Assembly: GCA_026874595.1 (NCBI GenBank)
Contig: CM049316.1
Span: forward strand, 50,036,695-50,100,694
Source: Sipunculus nudus
Taxonomy: Eukaryota > Annelida > Sipuncula > Golfingiida > Sipunculidae
Direction of reading: 5' to 3'
DNA length: 64,000 nucleotides
Made by a program: the position numbers and the translations under genes. Every line of letters starts with the position of its first letter. Positions within the stretch are counted from its first letter, which is position 1. The notes beneath the pieces were generated by a model. That model searched no databases. It saw only the letters and a list, made by a program, of their open reading frames with translations, and was not told the origin of the DNA. Positions 1 to 11,679 of this stretch are shown piece after piece.

Positions 1-617
1 ACCCAGATTAATCCCAAGTTTATCATGTCAGATATGAATGTACCGAATGGTGAGAGCTGCGTTCCTGCCAATAGTTCCACCGCATTACGTGTCATTTAGC
101 CTTTGGCTTCCTGTGGGAAACCCTGGTACGACTTTATCAAGTTCAGGATAAAATTTGAATGACTTCAAGAACGAAACAACGGGGAGAATAGTCCGTAAAA
201 TAGAGGAAAATGTATATGCGTTTTTGTTTTCATGGTTTCCATTCAGTTAAATTGAAAAAGGTAATTGGAAAACCGGGTCAATGTACACATAATCGTGATT
301 TAACATGTCGGCTGACAGCCACCCCGCAATATTAATTATGATTACTTATAATTAATAAGGAATTCACTATACGCGATTTTAAGGTGTTTCTTTTTATGAG
401 TATGGTATGATTATATTAAAAACTCTGACCGGGAGCGATTTTATTCGGTCAGTCTGTTGAACAGACTGTAACGATTAGTCTGATCACGGAAACCTTTTGT
501 TGATGATTACTTCCCATATTGTTTTGACTTGCGTATTAGGTAGCCGCACTCGCGAGTGACATAAAGTTCTTAAATTTGGTTTGCATCTTTTTGTAATTGA
601 ACATATTATTATTTTTT

Positions 618-705
618 TCAGCACTCGAAATAAGCGGTATCGCATCGCAATTTGCGACGCAAAATTGACCCTCTGCGAACCAATTTCCATTTCCTATCGC
701 TGTGT
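618..705 (-). repeat. CG-rich interspersed repeat, copy 1
   Basis: The reverse complement aligns over about 75 bp with 30440-30517. The shared cores are GATAGGAA, TTGGTTC/CTGGTTC, GCAAATTG and CTTATTTC. This copy keeps many CG dinucleotides (for example TCGCATCGC and TTGCGACGC) that are TG or CA in the other copy. It has been translated as ORFs in several frames, but I see no family match and treat it as non-coding. Confidence 0.6.
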
Positions 706-935
706 TGCGAAACCGCATGTCTCGCCTTTTTAGGAGAACGATTTCTCGGGCACCAATGCGTGGTGAAATATAGCCGTAATGAAACCGTAAAGATGTATAT
801 CAGACACGCAGGTGCATGACAAAAGACCGCAGCGTGTGCCTTTTGGTCAATTTTCATGTGAGCGAGCTGTATTGAAAGATGTATAAACTAACACGTGCTT
901 GCAGCATGCGTTCCTGAAAAGCTAATCCTATTGAC

Positions 936-1060
936 ACCTGTGACACCTGACCCCCACACCTATTGGTTGATATTGCATAGACGTCACTTGACCCATGCGT
1001 CGATTGGTTGACCTCGACTTTATTTGAATAGACGTCACCTGACCTCCGACATGTGGTCTG
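936..1060. repeat. Short direct repeats with CCAAT-like and CRE-like cores
   Basis: ATTGGTTGA occurs twice (near 963 and 1000) and ATAGACGTCAC twice (near 977 and 1029). The arrangement suggests a degenerate tandem duplication of about 50-55 bp. ATTGG is an inverted CCAAT box and GACGTCA resembles a CRE. A regulatory role is speculative. Confidence 0.4.
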
Positions 1061-1949
1061 TCTGACTGTCGTGTTTTTCACTGACAAAAATTCCGCTTCG
1101 ACTGAGGCACCTAATTTCACCCTGTGTACTTGTTCAATTCAATATACAAATTTCACGCCGCTTCACAATTCCCCGCGTGGTACAATGCAAAGTGAGGCAC
1201 TGGAGGGGCACCGCGCAACAGAACTGCATGTTCATTAAGTCACGACCTTTAAAGTTAGTACCTGAAAACTGATTTTTTGCTGATCAAAATATATAAGCCC
1301 ATCGATACTGTTTCAACGAGCCCTGAATGCAAATGAGCGTGCGAGATCAGTTGCGCAGCGTATGACAACTCGAGCAATAATATGACTGATATCTCAATAG
1401 CACTGATACCTGACCGCCGCGCCTCGTCTGTCCATGATGCTTTTACTTTTTAGCAACGTAAGTTCATATCGCTTGAGAGTCATGACCATCAATGAAATGA
1501 ATCACCACCTGTCAAAACGGTATGAAGAAAATCAGATTCGTTTCTAACTGATCAAATTAGCTCTCACGCATCACCAAAACACGTAATTTTCAGATCTGAA
1601 ATTCAAAATTTTCTCACACCGTGGAAGGGGGAACCCCCCTCCCACACCCACCCCCTCACGTGCTCGCCGCTCCGTACCCTTTTATTTTTTTCTGGCGGAA
1701 ACCCTGTATAGATATTAATAAACCAAAAATTGCTAACATTTTCATTCTTTTTTCACAAATTCAAATATCCCATGAGATGGGTTTTGCACAAAAACCACGA
1801 AATTTTGAGCCCACTATATTGTCTAAATCAAGAGTATTAAAGCATTTCTTTAAAAGTGTGGATGCAGACATCTATCCAGTAAAACAATAAGCCCAATGAT
1901 GGGGTACTTAATGACAGTTAATATTTTGCACTAATCCTGGAATACAAAC

Positions 1950-2090
1950 CTTTGCGGAGCTGCTGGAAGAAGGTATCTTTCTGCTCTGTAGTAAGACCAA
2001 AGCCTTCCTTGTCCTGTTGGAGCTTTGTAAGGACAAAGTGTAGGACTTCAGCAGTGACGTTGTGAAAGCCACCCTCACTGTTACCAGGCT
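1950..2090 (-). CDS. CNOT1: CNOT1 coding exon 5 (residues 164-210 plus first base of codon 211)
   Basis: This is a 141-bp exon. The acceptor is TTTTTGACAG (AG at 2092-2091) and the donor is AAAG|GTTTGT, with GT at 1949-1948. The peptide includes PGNSEGGFHNVTAEVLHFVL and ends EQKDTFFQQLRK. It corresponds to the CNOT1 segment containing NQEGGFQDIAIEVLHLLL and the following LRR/LRK stretch. It begins with the last two bases of a split Glu codon, complementing exon 4, and leaves one base for exon 6. The frame is also open upstream to about 2139, but that part is intron. The next family block (around [20 protein letters not shown] in vertebrates) was not found in bases 1-1949. Confidence 0.96.
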
Positions 2091-2170
2091 CTGTCAAAAA
2101 TACACAGGCTTTGTCATGACAAGAAGTTAGATTTACCATCAGCTTTCATATAAATAGCCACCCTTTATCA

Positions 2171-3727
2171 ACAAGGGCCCCATGGGTCACGGTGCTCAGC
2201 TGATTGTGAATGGTCTATAAATGTACCACCATTGTGATACTATATCAAGTGGATAAAGCTTATGAATATCATGGACATGTTGGGCTATTTTAAAGGAATA
2301 TAATGTCATATGTGAGTATATGATATATTAAACAGTCTGATTGATGGATTAATATGGAGTAAAATATAATGGTCTAATTTTTTATTTTGGAGGGGTTGAA
2401 AATGGCGATATATCTGAGCAAATAAGAATGCAATGACAGTACACTAGGAAGTGGTATAATGATAACAAGATTTCAATTTGACAGATATAATGTTTTGATT
2501 AACTATGCTGATGAGGGGATTTATGAATATGTGACTGTGTGACATGATATCTCTTCATGTTTGACAAGGTACTTTATTTTGATTCCCACCACATCAACAT
2601 ATTACACAATATTGACATAATTCCTGGTATGTACATAGGTACCTATGGACAAATAGTTATACATAATATAAAAATATGAATACATCTGATTCATTGTGTA
2701 CTTGTTTACCAAGGCTGACATGGGGATGGGGTTTGGAGGGAGAACAGTGAGGGCAGCAAGGAGGGGTGGATCTAGAGAGAAAACGAGAGGAAGGAGAAGG
2801 GACGGAGCATTCAACAGTACTAAACACCTTGAAGGTTAATATCTAAAATATTATGAAATGTAGATAAAGTCCATGGTTGGTTGATATGATTGAAGAAATT
2901 GTTGCAAATAATTTTTTTTAGATCTGACCATGCGTTTCCACTAGTTACCTTTTGATAAGCTGTTGACAGTTCAGTTTACACATTTGTCTAATGCGATCCA
3001 ATTTTTTAAATAAACATTTTTTTCTATTTCATTATATGTTTACAGTTGCCATAACGTCCCTACTCCTCAGGTGGAAGGACTTCGGGGGGGGGGGGGGGGG
3101 GGGAGAGGGGGGGGGGGGGAGGAAGAGGGTTATGATGGGACTTACAACTCCTCTGTCTCTCTGTGTATATTTTCTTTATTCATCAAATTTTATGCAATAA
3201 CAATAGAACTATTGTCCAGAGTGCCAAGGAGCAAGGACTCAGTGGGGTGGGGGGAGGGGATGGTGGGAGTTAGAACACCCTTGCATGTTCATACAGGATA
3301 TGACATTTAATTCAACAGTGCTTACAGGAAAAAAGTTAATTCATAATTATTAAATATTTAAAACAGGCAGAAAGATGAAGAAACAAAATAAATCATTTTA
3401 ATTCTTATTCTACTGAGCCAGGAAAAAAACAACAATATTTGAATTAATTCCTTTTTTTATGAGAGAGAGAGAGAGAAAGAGAGAGAGGCTCTCTGGTAAT
3501 TACTGCCTGACCGATCCTGACCCAGACACCCACAGAGGCAGTAGGCCAGGAGTGAAGAGGTTATGTGACTGCATTCCACTGACTTTATGAAAACAATCAA
3601 GACAGGGTGATTGAAAACTTGAATAAAATCTACAGTATTTGATCAATTGGTTTCAAACTTCAGATTTTAACAGATAAAATGCTTTTGTGCACATGTTGTG
3701 AAAATTAAATCGACAGCACTAACAGGA
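2171..3727 (+). repeat. Family A fragments (5' end and subterminal pieces)
   Basis: A family A 5' end begins at 2171 with ACAAGGGCCCCATGGGTCAC and GCTCAGCTGA. A second family A segment at about 2825-3015 matches the 5' subterminal part of the copies at 14537 and 19917 (near 14575-14850). A core-unit fragment runs from about 3640 to 3727, where the next copy is inserted. No 3' hairpin is present. Poly-G (about 3090-3120) and (GA)n (about 3462-3488) runs lie inside. Confidence 0.75.
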
Positions 3728-5270
3728 ACAAGGGACCCATGGGTCACATTGCTCAGCTGAATTTTGGAAAATATTAGTAACTGCAAAATATTTTTATTTC
3801 TTTTGGTTTTTCATGTATATTATCATTAGAAAAGCTATGAGAAAATGACCCTGTTAAAATAAAACTCTGTAAATTATAGAATAATGGACATGAGCTAAAC
3901 CATTTAGTGATGCACCAAGGGAACAAATAGGCCTACGGTAAGTGTTATATAGTTGTGACATTTCATAAACAAATAATGTGTGAAGGTAATTAAGTTTTCA
4001 AAAGAATTTGAATATTAGGATTAAATTCCTGACTTTTTTTTCTTTAAAACAATCAAAATTGTCCAAGTCTCATCAAAAAGAATTTATTTAACATTAAAAT
4101 TTTAAGATTCATCGTGTTTATTAGTCCTGTGTATTGAAGGGGTGGGTGGGGGGAGGGGTCTCTGTTGTTACAGCTCATTGCTGAAAAAAATGTTAATTTT
4201 AAAATTCATCTAGTTCACAGTACAGGTCTGTCAACAGAATGGGGGTTGGGAGGGGGGGGGGGGGGGGTTGCCAGAGAAAAAGGCTCCCTGTGGTATGGTA
4301 TTAACTGCAGACAGCCTGATCAAGCTCAACTCAGTGGAGAGAGCTGCACTGAATGACCTAGTCACCAAAGTGGACTGTAAGGGAACACAACAAGAGCCTC
4401 CAAAAAAAATTCAATTACTGGCCTAATTTTGCAGCTTTTATTTTCAAATTTCAGATTTTAACAGATTAAATCATTATGTGCACAGGCTGTGAAAATTAAA
4501 TCCATAGTACTTAGAGGAAAAAAAATGTGCCGTGACCAAAGTTGAGCAAAATTTAAGGAACCAATTTTTATTTTTGCTATTATTTTAAAAAATTTAAAAG
4601 ATTTTTATCTAAATTTGGGTATACAATTTAATTTTGATTAATTAAAGTTATATTACTGGAAAAAAGTCCTTAGCTTTAACATGTTTTGTGTCAAGCGATC
4701 AAATATCTTTTCTGATTTTTTACAAAATGCATTATGTTAGAGCCCATTACTTTTTTTAATTATATAATACAGACCTTATTTCTGGCAAGTATATAGGAAC
4801 TATACAGAGGAATATTTATGGTAAATATGAGGAAAAACAGATGAGTGGTTTTGATATTAGGCAGTCCTGAAGTGTGAAAATATGTTTATAATAAAAAATT
4901 AATGTTTTTCCTTAATTTCTCAAAGGAACAAAGTCGCAAAGACCCAGTTTTCAGCTTGGTAGGAGATCTTTGGGACATCTAACATTATTCCAACAGCCTG
5001 GGGAGCACAGAGATATGCACTGAATGACCTACAGTCACCAAAGTGGACTGCTTGACAATGTAAGGGAATACAACAAGAGCCTCCAAAAAAATTCAATAAC
5101 TAGCCTAATTTTGCAGCTTTAATTTTCAAATTTCAGATTTTAACAGTTTAAATCCTTATGTGTACATGCTGTGAAAATTAAATCCACAGTACTTACAGGA
5201 AAAAAATGTACCGTGGCCAAAGTTGGGCAAAATTTAAGGTACCAATTTTATATTTTTGCCAATATTTAAA
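3728..5270 (+). repeat. Family A copy, 5' part, interrupted by the next copy
   Basis: It starts ACAAGGGACCCATGGGTCAC followed by GCTCAGCTGA. Its first 250 bp are nearly identical to 33112-33350. A core unit with TCATTATGTT-like and ATGAGGAAAAACAGATGAGTGG sequences follows at about 4640-5000, and a partial next unit runs to 5270, where another full 5' end begins. A poly-G run lies at 4248-4268. Confidence 0.8.
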
Positions 5271-7826
5271 ACAAGGGACCTATGGGTCACGACGCTCAGC
5301 TGTTATATATGATAAAAAAATATTATTTAGAAATGAGGTGCATGCTGGTTTTGTGTGGTAATAAATATAAGCTGTATTATGAGTTGTTGTTGTTTAGCTT
5401 ATGTATGATTTTGATAGTTCCTTTGGAGACAGGGAAGAGGATTGATTTCATGTATTTTATTAACAAATAGAGTACTATTGTCACACAGATTTTGACTTGG
5501 CCATATAACTTATAAGCAGAACATATAATATTAGAGTTTAACTATTCATTAAAAAAATGACAAATATTGTCCCAAATATAATTTTTATTAAAAATAATAA
5601 GAGAATCATATGATTTTTTAAAATGAAATATAACTGAAATGATTATTAAAATAATATTAAAGAATATATTCATGAATGCATTCATGAAGACATTTGGAAA
5701 GTATTTTCACGAGTATTCATATACTTTCATTTTTACCTGAATTCCCATTCTTTATGCAAGAAATTTTATAATGGAGTACATTATCATATTCCTATTTAAA
5801 TACAATTACAAAGTATTCGCACCATGTCTGGTATTTATTCAGTTTTCACCAAACAATGATGTTGAGAATCCAGAATATACAAAATTCACACATTTAAATA
5901 ATGATCATAAGTACCTGGTTTTTATGGCTTTTATTTATATTAAAAAATAACTGTAAAAAATTCATTTTGGACTAATTTCACATCAATGTACACACTAGAC
6001 ACAGTAGGAATCTAGATTAATATTATCAACTGCATCTTTGTCTATCATTAATTTCCTTCATATGATCCCTAATGATTAATAATGAATAATATGATTTACT
6101 CCTTTATCATTAAAATTGAACTGATAAATGCCATAGGTGACTGCATGGTGTTATTTGGAATACGTGACATTCTACCCATCGATACAAGATTCTTATATCA
6201 TCAGTAACTGCAAGTTAATTTCCTGTTATAATAAACTAACAAATTCCTTTTCTATTTTTCTTTAATTTGTCATTAAAAACCAATAAAAATGTATTAATTT
6301 ACTGTTTATTGTTATGTTGTTGGTTAAAACTACTAGATGAGTTGGGTTGGACACCTGGATCAACTGTGGCTGGCCATAAGCTGCCTGGATTCGGTGTATG
6401 CTCGCCTCAAGCATGCATAATACAGGTGACTCGAGAGGGGCTGGAGAGAGCCAAAGTCTGACAGGGTCTCATAAAAAACATTAATAAAAGCTACAATTTT
6501 TGGCCAATTTCTTTCAGCTTTCTAAACTAAAAAACTGAAATCCTTATGTGTGCATGATATGAAAATTATATCAACAGTGCTCACGGGAAACAAACGTGCC
6601 ATGGTCACAGTTGGGCAAAATTTAAGGTACTAATTTTACATTTATACTAATAACTTATAAAATTTGAAAAAGTCAGAACTAATTTTACGTATTCAATTGA
6701 ATCTTCATTAAATAATGTTACATCCCTGACAAAAAAATCTCTAGCTTCAGCAATGCACTTGTTAAGGGAGTAAATATATTTCTTGATTTTTTACAAAGTG
6801 CATTATGTTTGGGCCCATAACTTAAAACAATTACGCAATACTGACATCATTCTGGCATGTGCATAGAGATTGAAAAATATGTATATTATTTATGATTAAA
6901 GTCAGATCAGTGGTTTTGATATTTGGCAGTCTTGAAGTGTAACAATGGGTTTTTAATGGAAAAATGAAGTTTTTCATTAATATCTAGAAGGTATTTAGTC
7001 CTAGTGACCAAATTCTTGGCATGGTAGGGGATTTTGGAGACATCTAACTGTATGCCGAATTTAAGGAACTTAGAGCTAAAGCTGGGGAGCTGAGCTCTTG
7101 CAAACTGCATAACACTAGCTTGATGTAAACAATGTTACATGGTGCTTAAAAACTTAAATAAAATCTACAGTTTTTGATCAACTGGTTTCAAATTTTTGGT
7201 GTTAACAGTTGAAATGCTAACAAAAACATGCTGTGAAAATTAAATCCACAATACTTACAGGAAAAAAACGTGCCATGGTCAAATTTGGGCAAAATTTAAG
7301 GTACTAATTTTTAATTTTTATTAATATTTTAAAAAATTTAAAAGATTTTCATCTAATTTAGGGTATACAATTTAATTTTGATTAATTAAAGTTATATTAC
7401 TGGAAAAAAGGTCCATAGCTTTAACATTTTTTGTGTTAAGTGATCAAATATCTTTCCTTAATTTTTACAAAATGCATTATGTTTGGGCCTATAATTGTTT
7501 TAAATTAAATAATACAGACATAATTTCTGGCATGTACATAGGAACTATATAGAGGAATATTTATGGTAAATATGAGGAAAAACAGATGAGTGGTTTTGAT
7601 ATTAGGCAGTCCTGAAGTGTGAAAATAGGTTTTTAATAAAAATTTGAGGTTTTTCCTTAATTTCTCAAAGGAACGAAGTCGCAAAAACCCAGTTTTCGGC
7701 TTGGTAGGAGATCTTGGGGACATCTAACATTATGCCAAATTTTGGATTCCTAGGTCTTATGGTTTCAAAACGTGCCACATCTACGGACGGACGGACAGAC
7801 GACGGACAATGGACCACGACTATAGC
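5271..7826 (+). repeat. Family A element, long subfamily, truncated inside the 3' hairpin
   Basis: The 5' end at 5271 reads ACAAGGGACCTATGGGTCAC. The body contains two diverged core units of about 680 bp, marked by GCATTATGTTTGGGCC near 6800 and 7470. An (ACGG)n tract follows at 7782-7808, then GACAATGGACCACGACTATAGC, where homology stops at 7826 before the hairpin is complete. The left inverted repeat is changed (GCTCAGCTGT). Closely related copies are at 33411 and 48350. Confidence 0.85.
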
Positions 7827-8004
7827 GCAATGTTTGAACTGACCGTGCCGTGTTGTTATGACAATAACTCATATAAAACTTCCATAAAAGATTGGTATCT
7901 ACCTAAATTATTATCATTTTATACTTAAAATGTGAATATTTCTCATTCCTAAAGCCATTTTCTGTGTTTATGATGCCTGTTATGAAGGTTGAGCGATGTC
8001 ACAA

Positions 8005-8060
8005 ATTTTCAAGATGGCGGCCGTCGGACTTGCCGCTCGATAGTATCGCGCTTTGACAAA
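8005..8060 (+). promoter_or_regulatory. YY1-type site in a small CG-rich patch
   Basis: CAAGATGGCGGCCG at about 8011-8024 is a strong match to the YY1 consensus AAGATGGCGGC. It is followed by CG-rich sequence (GTCGGACTTGCCGCTCGATAG). Such sites often mark promoters near a start codon, but the ATG here opens a frame of only nine codons. It could be a relic of a retrocopied or repeat promoter. Confidence 0.3.
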
Positions 8061-8945
8061 TCTCAGAATATGTTTTGAACAAAATAAATATGAAAAGATG
8101 TTCAATAAAGTTTACGTACTGAAATTCGAAAATGTTTGATATGTCTTAAGATTAAAAAAAGACGTCTGACATCGTTTTGACACTGTTAACCATCATGCAA
8201 TTCCACGGGGATTCCCCGAAAAAACTGTCACTGGGCGACAAAACGGGAAATACGCGATTTACCGGGAGTACCAAAACGATCTTAGTTAACATTACAAAGG
8301 TTGAAATACATATATAAATGTTAGATTTTATAATTCTGGTGGACTTCTGGCTACTTTCATAGGGTTTTATACATATTTGATGGATAAATCTGTCAGTTTA
8401 CAATTTTTTATCACCTTTCTTTGAAGTTCACCTGGTCTTAATTAGTTCTTCATACCTGAACAGGTAGGCAATTGCAATTTGCCCTTATTTAAATCAACAT
8501 GATATTTCATGTCATATATACGAGTATAATTTTTTTTATAAATTTCATCGAACAAATCTTATATGGTTTTGTCTAATTTATTTCAGGACTCCCCACCTGT
8601 AATAACTTAAATAACCTTAATCATATTTCATTAACCTGTATTACCTAGATCTTCCATGACAATACACCAGGTACCGGCGGATGATAATCCCTTATTGTTC
8701 CTTAAATTCTACAATGTCTTCACTGGGATATACTGTAGACATTCATGTAGAAATATGCTAAAACAACAAAGACAATATACTTACCTGAATTTACCTAATT
8801 TACCTGGTTCTACTAATAGAAATATGTGAAATTTATGATTGGTTAAGTCATTAACCTCTTGCTTGGTATCTCTGTAATATGCGTTAAAAATTTCATAAGG
8901 ATCCATCAAAATTTTATCACAATATCAATCATAACATTAATGTAC

Positions 8946-9465
8946 AGTGTGTCAAAATTGAAAGTGTGAGAAACCTAGAATTAATCTGAACAGTAAGGGG
9001 GGTGTTTTGTGACAACCAAATACAAACAGTAAAGGGTTAAATGTGAAGGTCAAGGTTACACAACCAAGAAAAAAATATTTTGCCTTTCTAGTGCAGGATT
9101 ACAACGAAATTTTGATAGGTGGCAGCAATTCTGAGATAAAAGCCCTAAGAAAAAGCAGACGCAGACATGGAGGCATATGCGTAGTCGGTAAAACAAAAAG
9201 CTCCCCTATGGGGCGCTTAATTATCAAGATACTGGAGGTTTTGAATCAACTTTGAGTAAAGCTCAGATGACTTAAAATCAGCAGAGCTATTAAACACTTG
9301 TGAACATCAGCTTACCCTCTATATTTCACATATGTCAATTCAATTCTGACAAAGCCAGTTCACATGCATGCTAACCCTTTACTGTTCAGATTAGCCTGTG
9401 GATTGTCACACTCCTACTGTTCAGATTTATTTTGCATTTTTTCCACATTTTGACATGAATCTATA
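8946..9465. mobile_element. Inverted-repeat (MITE/foldback-like) element holding older repeat fragments
   Basis: The left arm (about 8946-9048) and right arm (about 9355-9465) are inverted repeats. Shared cores are TCTGAACAGTA, AACAGTAAAGGGTTA and GTCAAAAT. The interior holds a pearl-like 3' fragment ending in a hairpin (9206-9224) and a decayed family A 3' end (about 9268-9297). No target-site duplication was identified with confidence. Confidence 0.65.
9206..9297 (+). repeat. Two decayed hairpin-ended element termini
   Basis: AGCTCCCCTATGGGGCGCT forms a hairpin of near-complementary 8-nt arms around TAT, preceded by a relic of a GACGCAGAC-type microsatellite. About 45 bp later, AGCTCAGATGACTTAAAATCAGCAGAGCTA is a mutated version of the family A terminal hairpin. 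Both lie between the arms of the inverted-repeat element. Confidence 0.55.
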
Positions 9466-9539
9466 TAAGAGACATTAACTCAGTAACCGTTAAAGGTATC
9501 TTTGTGAAATTTTCAGCTTTTACTGTCAGGTATATGTCC

Positions 9540-11015
9540 TTCATGTTATTTTATTTATTTTCTACATACCTGGTTTGATATGTATGTAACTAAGGTATAT
9601 ACAGGTAAAAACAGGTAAATCTGTACTACCTGTATTTCCACTCACTGGTATATCACCAAAATGACCCCTTTCATCCTGTTCAGGTAACCCATGAACCATT
9701 TGATAAAAAAAGGGAAATGTAAGGATTTTTTTTCACTCTAAGGTAATTATAAATTAAAGGTAAGAAAAAGGTAAATGATTTGGTTTAACACTAGAAAGGG
9801 AACCACTGACGAACCAGAATGTGCTAGTAAAATTGGATTTTTCTGTGGAAATCATATATTTTTCACCTGAAAAGCTTGCTGACCAAAAGAGCACATTCTA
9901 TGACTATTAACATATAACACATATGTTTACCTGTACAGGTAAGAAAAGGTAAATTATTTTTTTTTCTGAATATGTACGCAAACACCTTCATCATTATAGT
10001 TACTATAAATTAATACCTTCTCTATTTATGGACTGTATAATTTATTTTGATATAAGAACAGGTGCTTTTAACACAGTTATTAAGTTACCTATATGAAAAG
10101 TACCTTTGTTCTTCAACTGATCTAATTACCTGTGACAGTGACAAAATCATGCTGAAAAGTGGCTGGTGAGAATATGGATAAACAAGTGTCAACTGTGTAA
10201 AACCATTATATTTTGATTTTTCAGACATGTAAAACATAAATTGATAATTTTGGTTACAGTTACACATAAAAACATACTCACCTGTACAGGTGAGTTCAGG
10301 TAAATCCAGGTAAATTATTTTTTAATGAAGTATATATTTTATACATGTAATTAGGGAGAACAAAAAAAAACAAACAACTTAATTTTGAGTGCCATGTGTA
10401 AAATTTATGAATTACAGGTACTAACTGCACTATTTATTGGGTTACCTGAAATGATACCTTTGATCTTAAACAGATTTAATTACCTTTGTAAGTACAGAAT
10501 ATAAAGACAACTTTTCATTTTAAAAGTGGAAAGGAAATTTTTGAAGGAGTCAAAACAATATGCAGAAGCTATCTTTTAATTAACTGCACAGCTATGAGAC
10601 TTGTGCATATCAATTTTGCCAATTGCTACCTGTAAAAGTTTACTCACCTGCACAGGTAAGATCAGGTAAATAAAGGTAAATTCTCATTTTTTAAATTTAA
10701 ATTATATATTGCACTTGTTATAAGGAACATCGCAATAAAAACTATTTACTTTTGTCCAATGTGCAAAATATATAATTTATGGGTGTAAAATGCACAAATT
10801 ATCTGGTTACCTGTAATATACCTTTTTATGTCAAATTAATATATTTTAACATGTGCAGGCAAAAACAAATCGCTGACAGATTATAAAATAAAATCTGGAA
10901 AATTGTGTCTACTCTGTTTGTTTACATTTCATGCAATAATAAAATTGCTGTTTAGTTGGTCTGTCGCATTTATCTGTACAGGTAAAAATCCAGGTGCGAC
11001 AGGTAAACAGGTGTG
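9540..11015 (+). repeat. Diverged ~350-bp tandem repeat rich in CAGGTA/CACCTG
   Basis: About five degenerate copies are marked by a palindrome-like core, (C)ACCTGTACAGGTAA, near 9600, 9931, 10282, 10648 and 10975, spaced roughly 330-365 bp. Each core is followed by one or more AGGTAAAT steps. About 150 bp later comes a GGTTACCT...TACCTTTG...CTAATTACCT block (near 10085, 10438 and 10802). A related sequence in inverse orientation lies near 8780-8812. Nothing suggests coding. Confidence 0.7.
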
Positions 11016-11184
11016 CACTTGGTTTCGATCAACGATTAGCTTTAATAAACGTTGATATATCCAAATCTTTCCCATTCTAAACAGTGCAAATGTACTAAAA
11101 TTTGAAATAAAAATCAAAACAAATATGTCTTACACTTGTGAAAACTGTTATTTTCCTGATTGAGAGTATCCATGCAATTTCTTT

Positions 11185-11600
11185 TGAAGTACCCGCCCCT
11201 CCGCGGCTGACGGTGATTGAGCGATAATGAGTGAATTCAGCAATGTGTAGCACACAAGGTACATTAATGACGCGGTTTTGCGGACTTTAGTCACAGGATT
11301 AACCTATCTAGTCAATATAACGGAAAAATAAAAATCAATTAAACTTTTACTGGGCAATTAAGATGCAAGACGACACGTCTGTTTGGGTTTCTTTCCTGAA
11401 TGGTCCAATTCAACCGCGTCATCCCTCAGCCAGTGATGACGCACTGACGCTGCAAACTTTTCTCACCAAATCGCATCTACTTTTACATCGGCAAGGTTCA
11501 CGTGACTGGGTCTGGCGTGTTTACTTTGTAAAGTCTTTTAAATGGACAAGGTTCACGTGACTGAGTCTGGCGTGTTTATTATAAGAGGCATCATGAGATG
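11185..11600. promoter_or_regulatory. CG-rich intronic patch with duplicated E-box
   Basis: A ~35-bp segment, GCAAGGTTCACGTGACTGGG plus TCTGGCGTGTTTA, occurs twice (about 11490-11524 and 11545-11578, with small changes). Each copy contains a CACGTG E-box in the context TTCACGTGAC. Upstream are CCGCCCC-like (near 11190), CGCGTCATCC and GATGACGCA ATF-like sequences. The patch stands out from the AT-rich intron and is a candidate enhancer or alternative promoter; no transcript evidence is available. Confidence 0.4.
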
Positions 11601-11627
11601 CAGTGCCGACTGGCGGTCGAATTATTC

Positions 11628-11629
11628 TT

Positions 11630-11673
<44 letters not shown>
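11628..11673 (+). repeat. Homopolymer T12-C-G34 run
   Basis: A run of T is followed by one C and 34 consecutive G (11640-11673). G runs of this length can form quadruplexes and are prone to assembly error. ORFs crossing it (poly-Gly or poly-Pro) are artefacts. Confidence 0.9.
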
Positions 11674-11675
<2 letters not shown>

Positions 11676-11679
11676 GTTT

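Larger units (their letters stand above)
1..1917. other. Intron 5 sequence, no gene recognised
   Basis: No conserved coding segment was found on either strand. A 9-bp perfect inverted repeat around one base lies at 450-468. A short direct duplication at about 945-1045 contains ATTGGTTGA and ATAGACGTCAC twice each. A medium-repetitive sequence lies at 618-705. The remainder looks single copy within this window. Confidence 0.6.

Noticed and set aside
1-1949. Search for CNOT1 exon 6
   Set aside because: No reading frame on the minus strand matched the expected FPQERCPVV...[8 protein letters not shown]-type block, so exon 6 is taken to lie outside the window.
3071-3310. Glycine-rich and proline-rich ORFs across poly-G runs (also 11542-11831, 15422-15673 and 20736-21069)
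   Set aside because: Produced by homopolymer G tracts inside repeats; no conserved sequence outside the tract.
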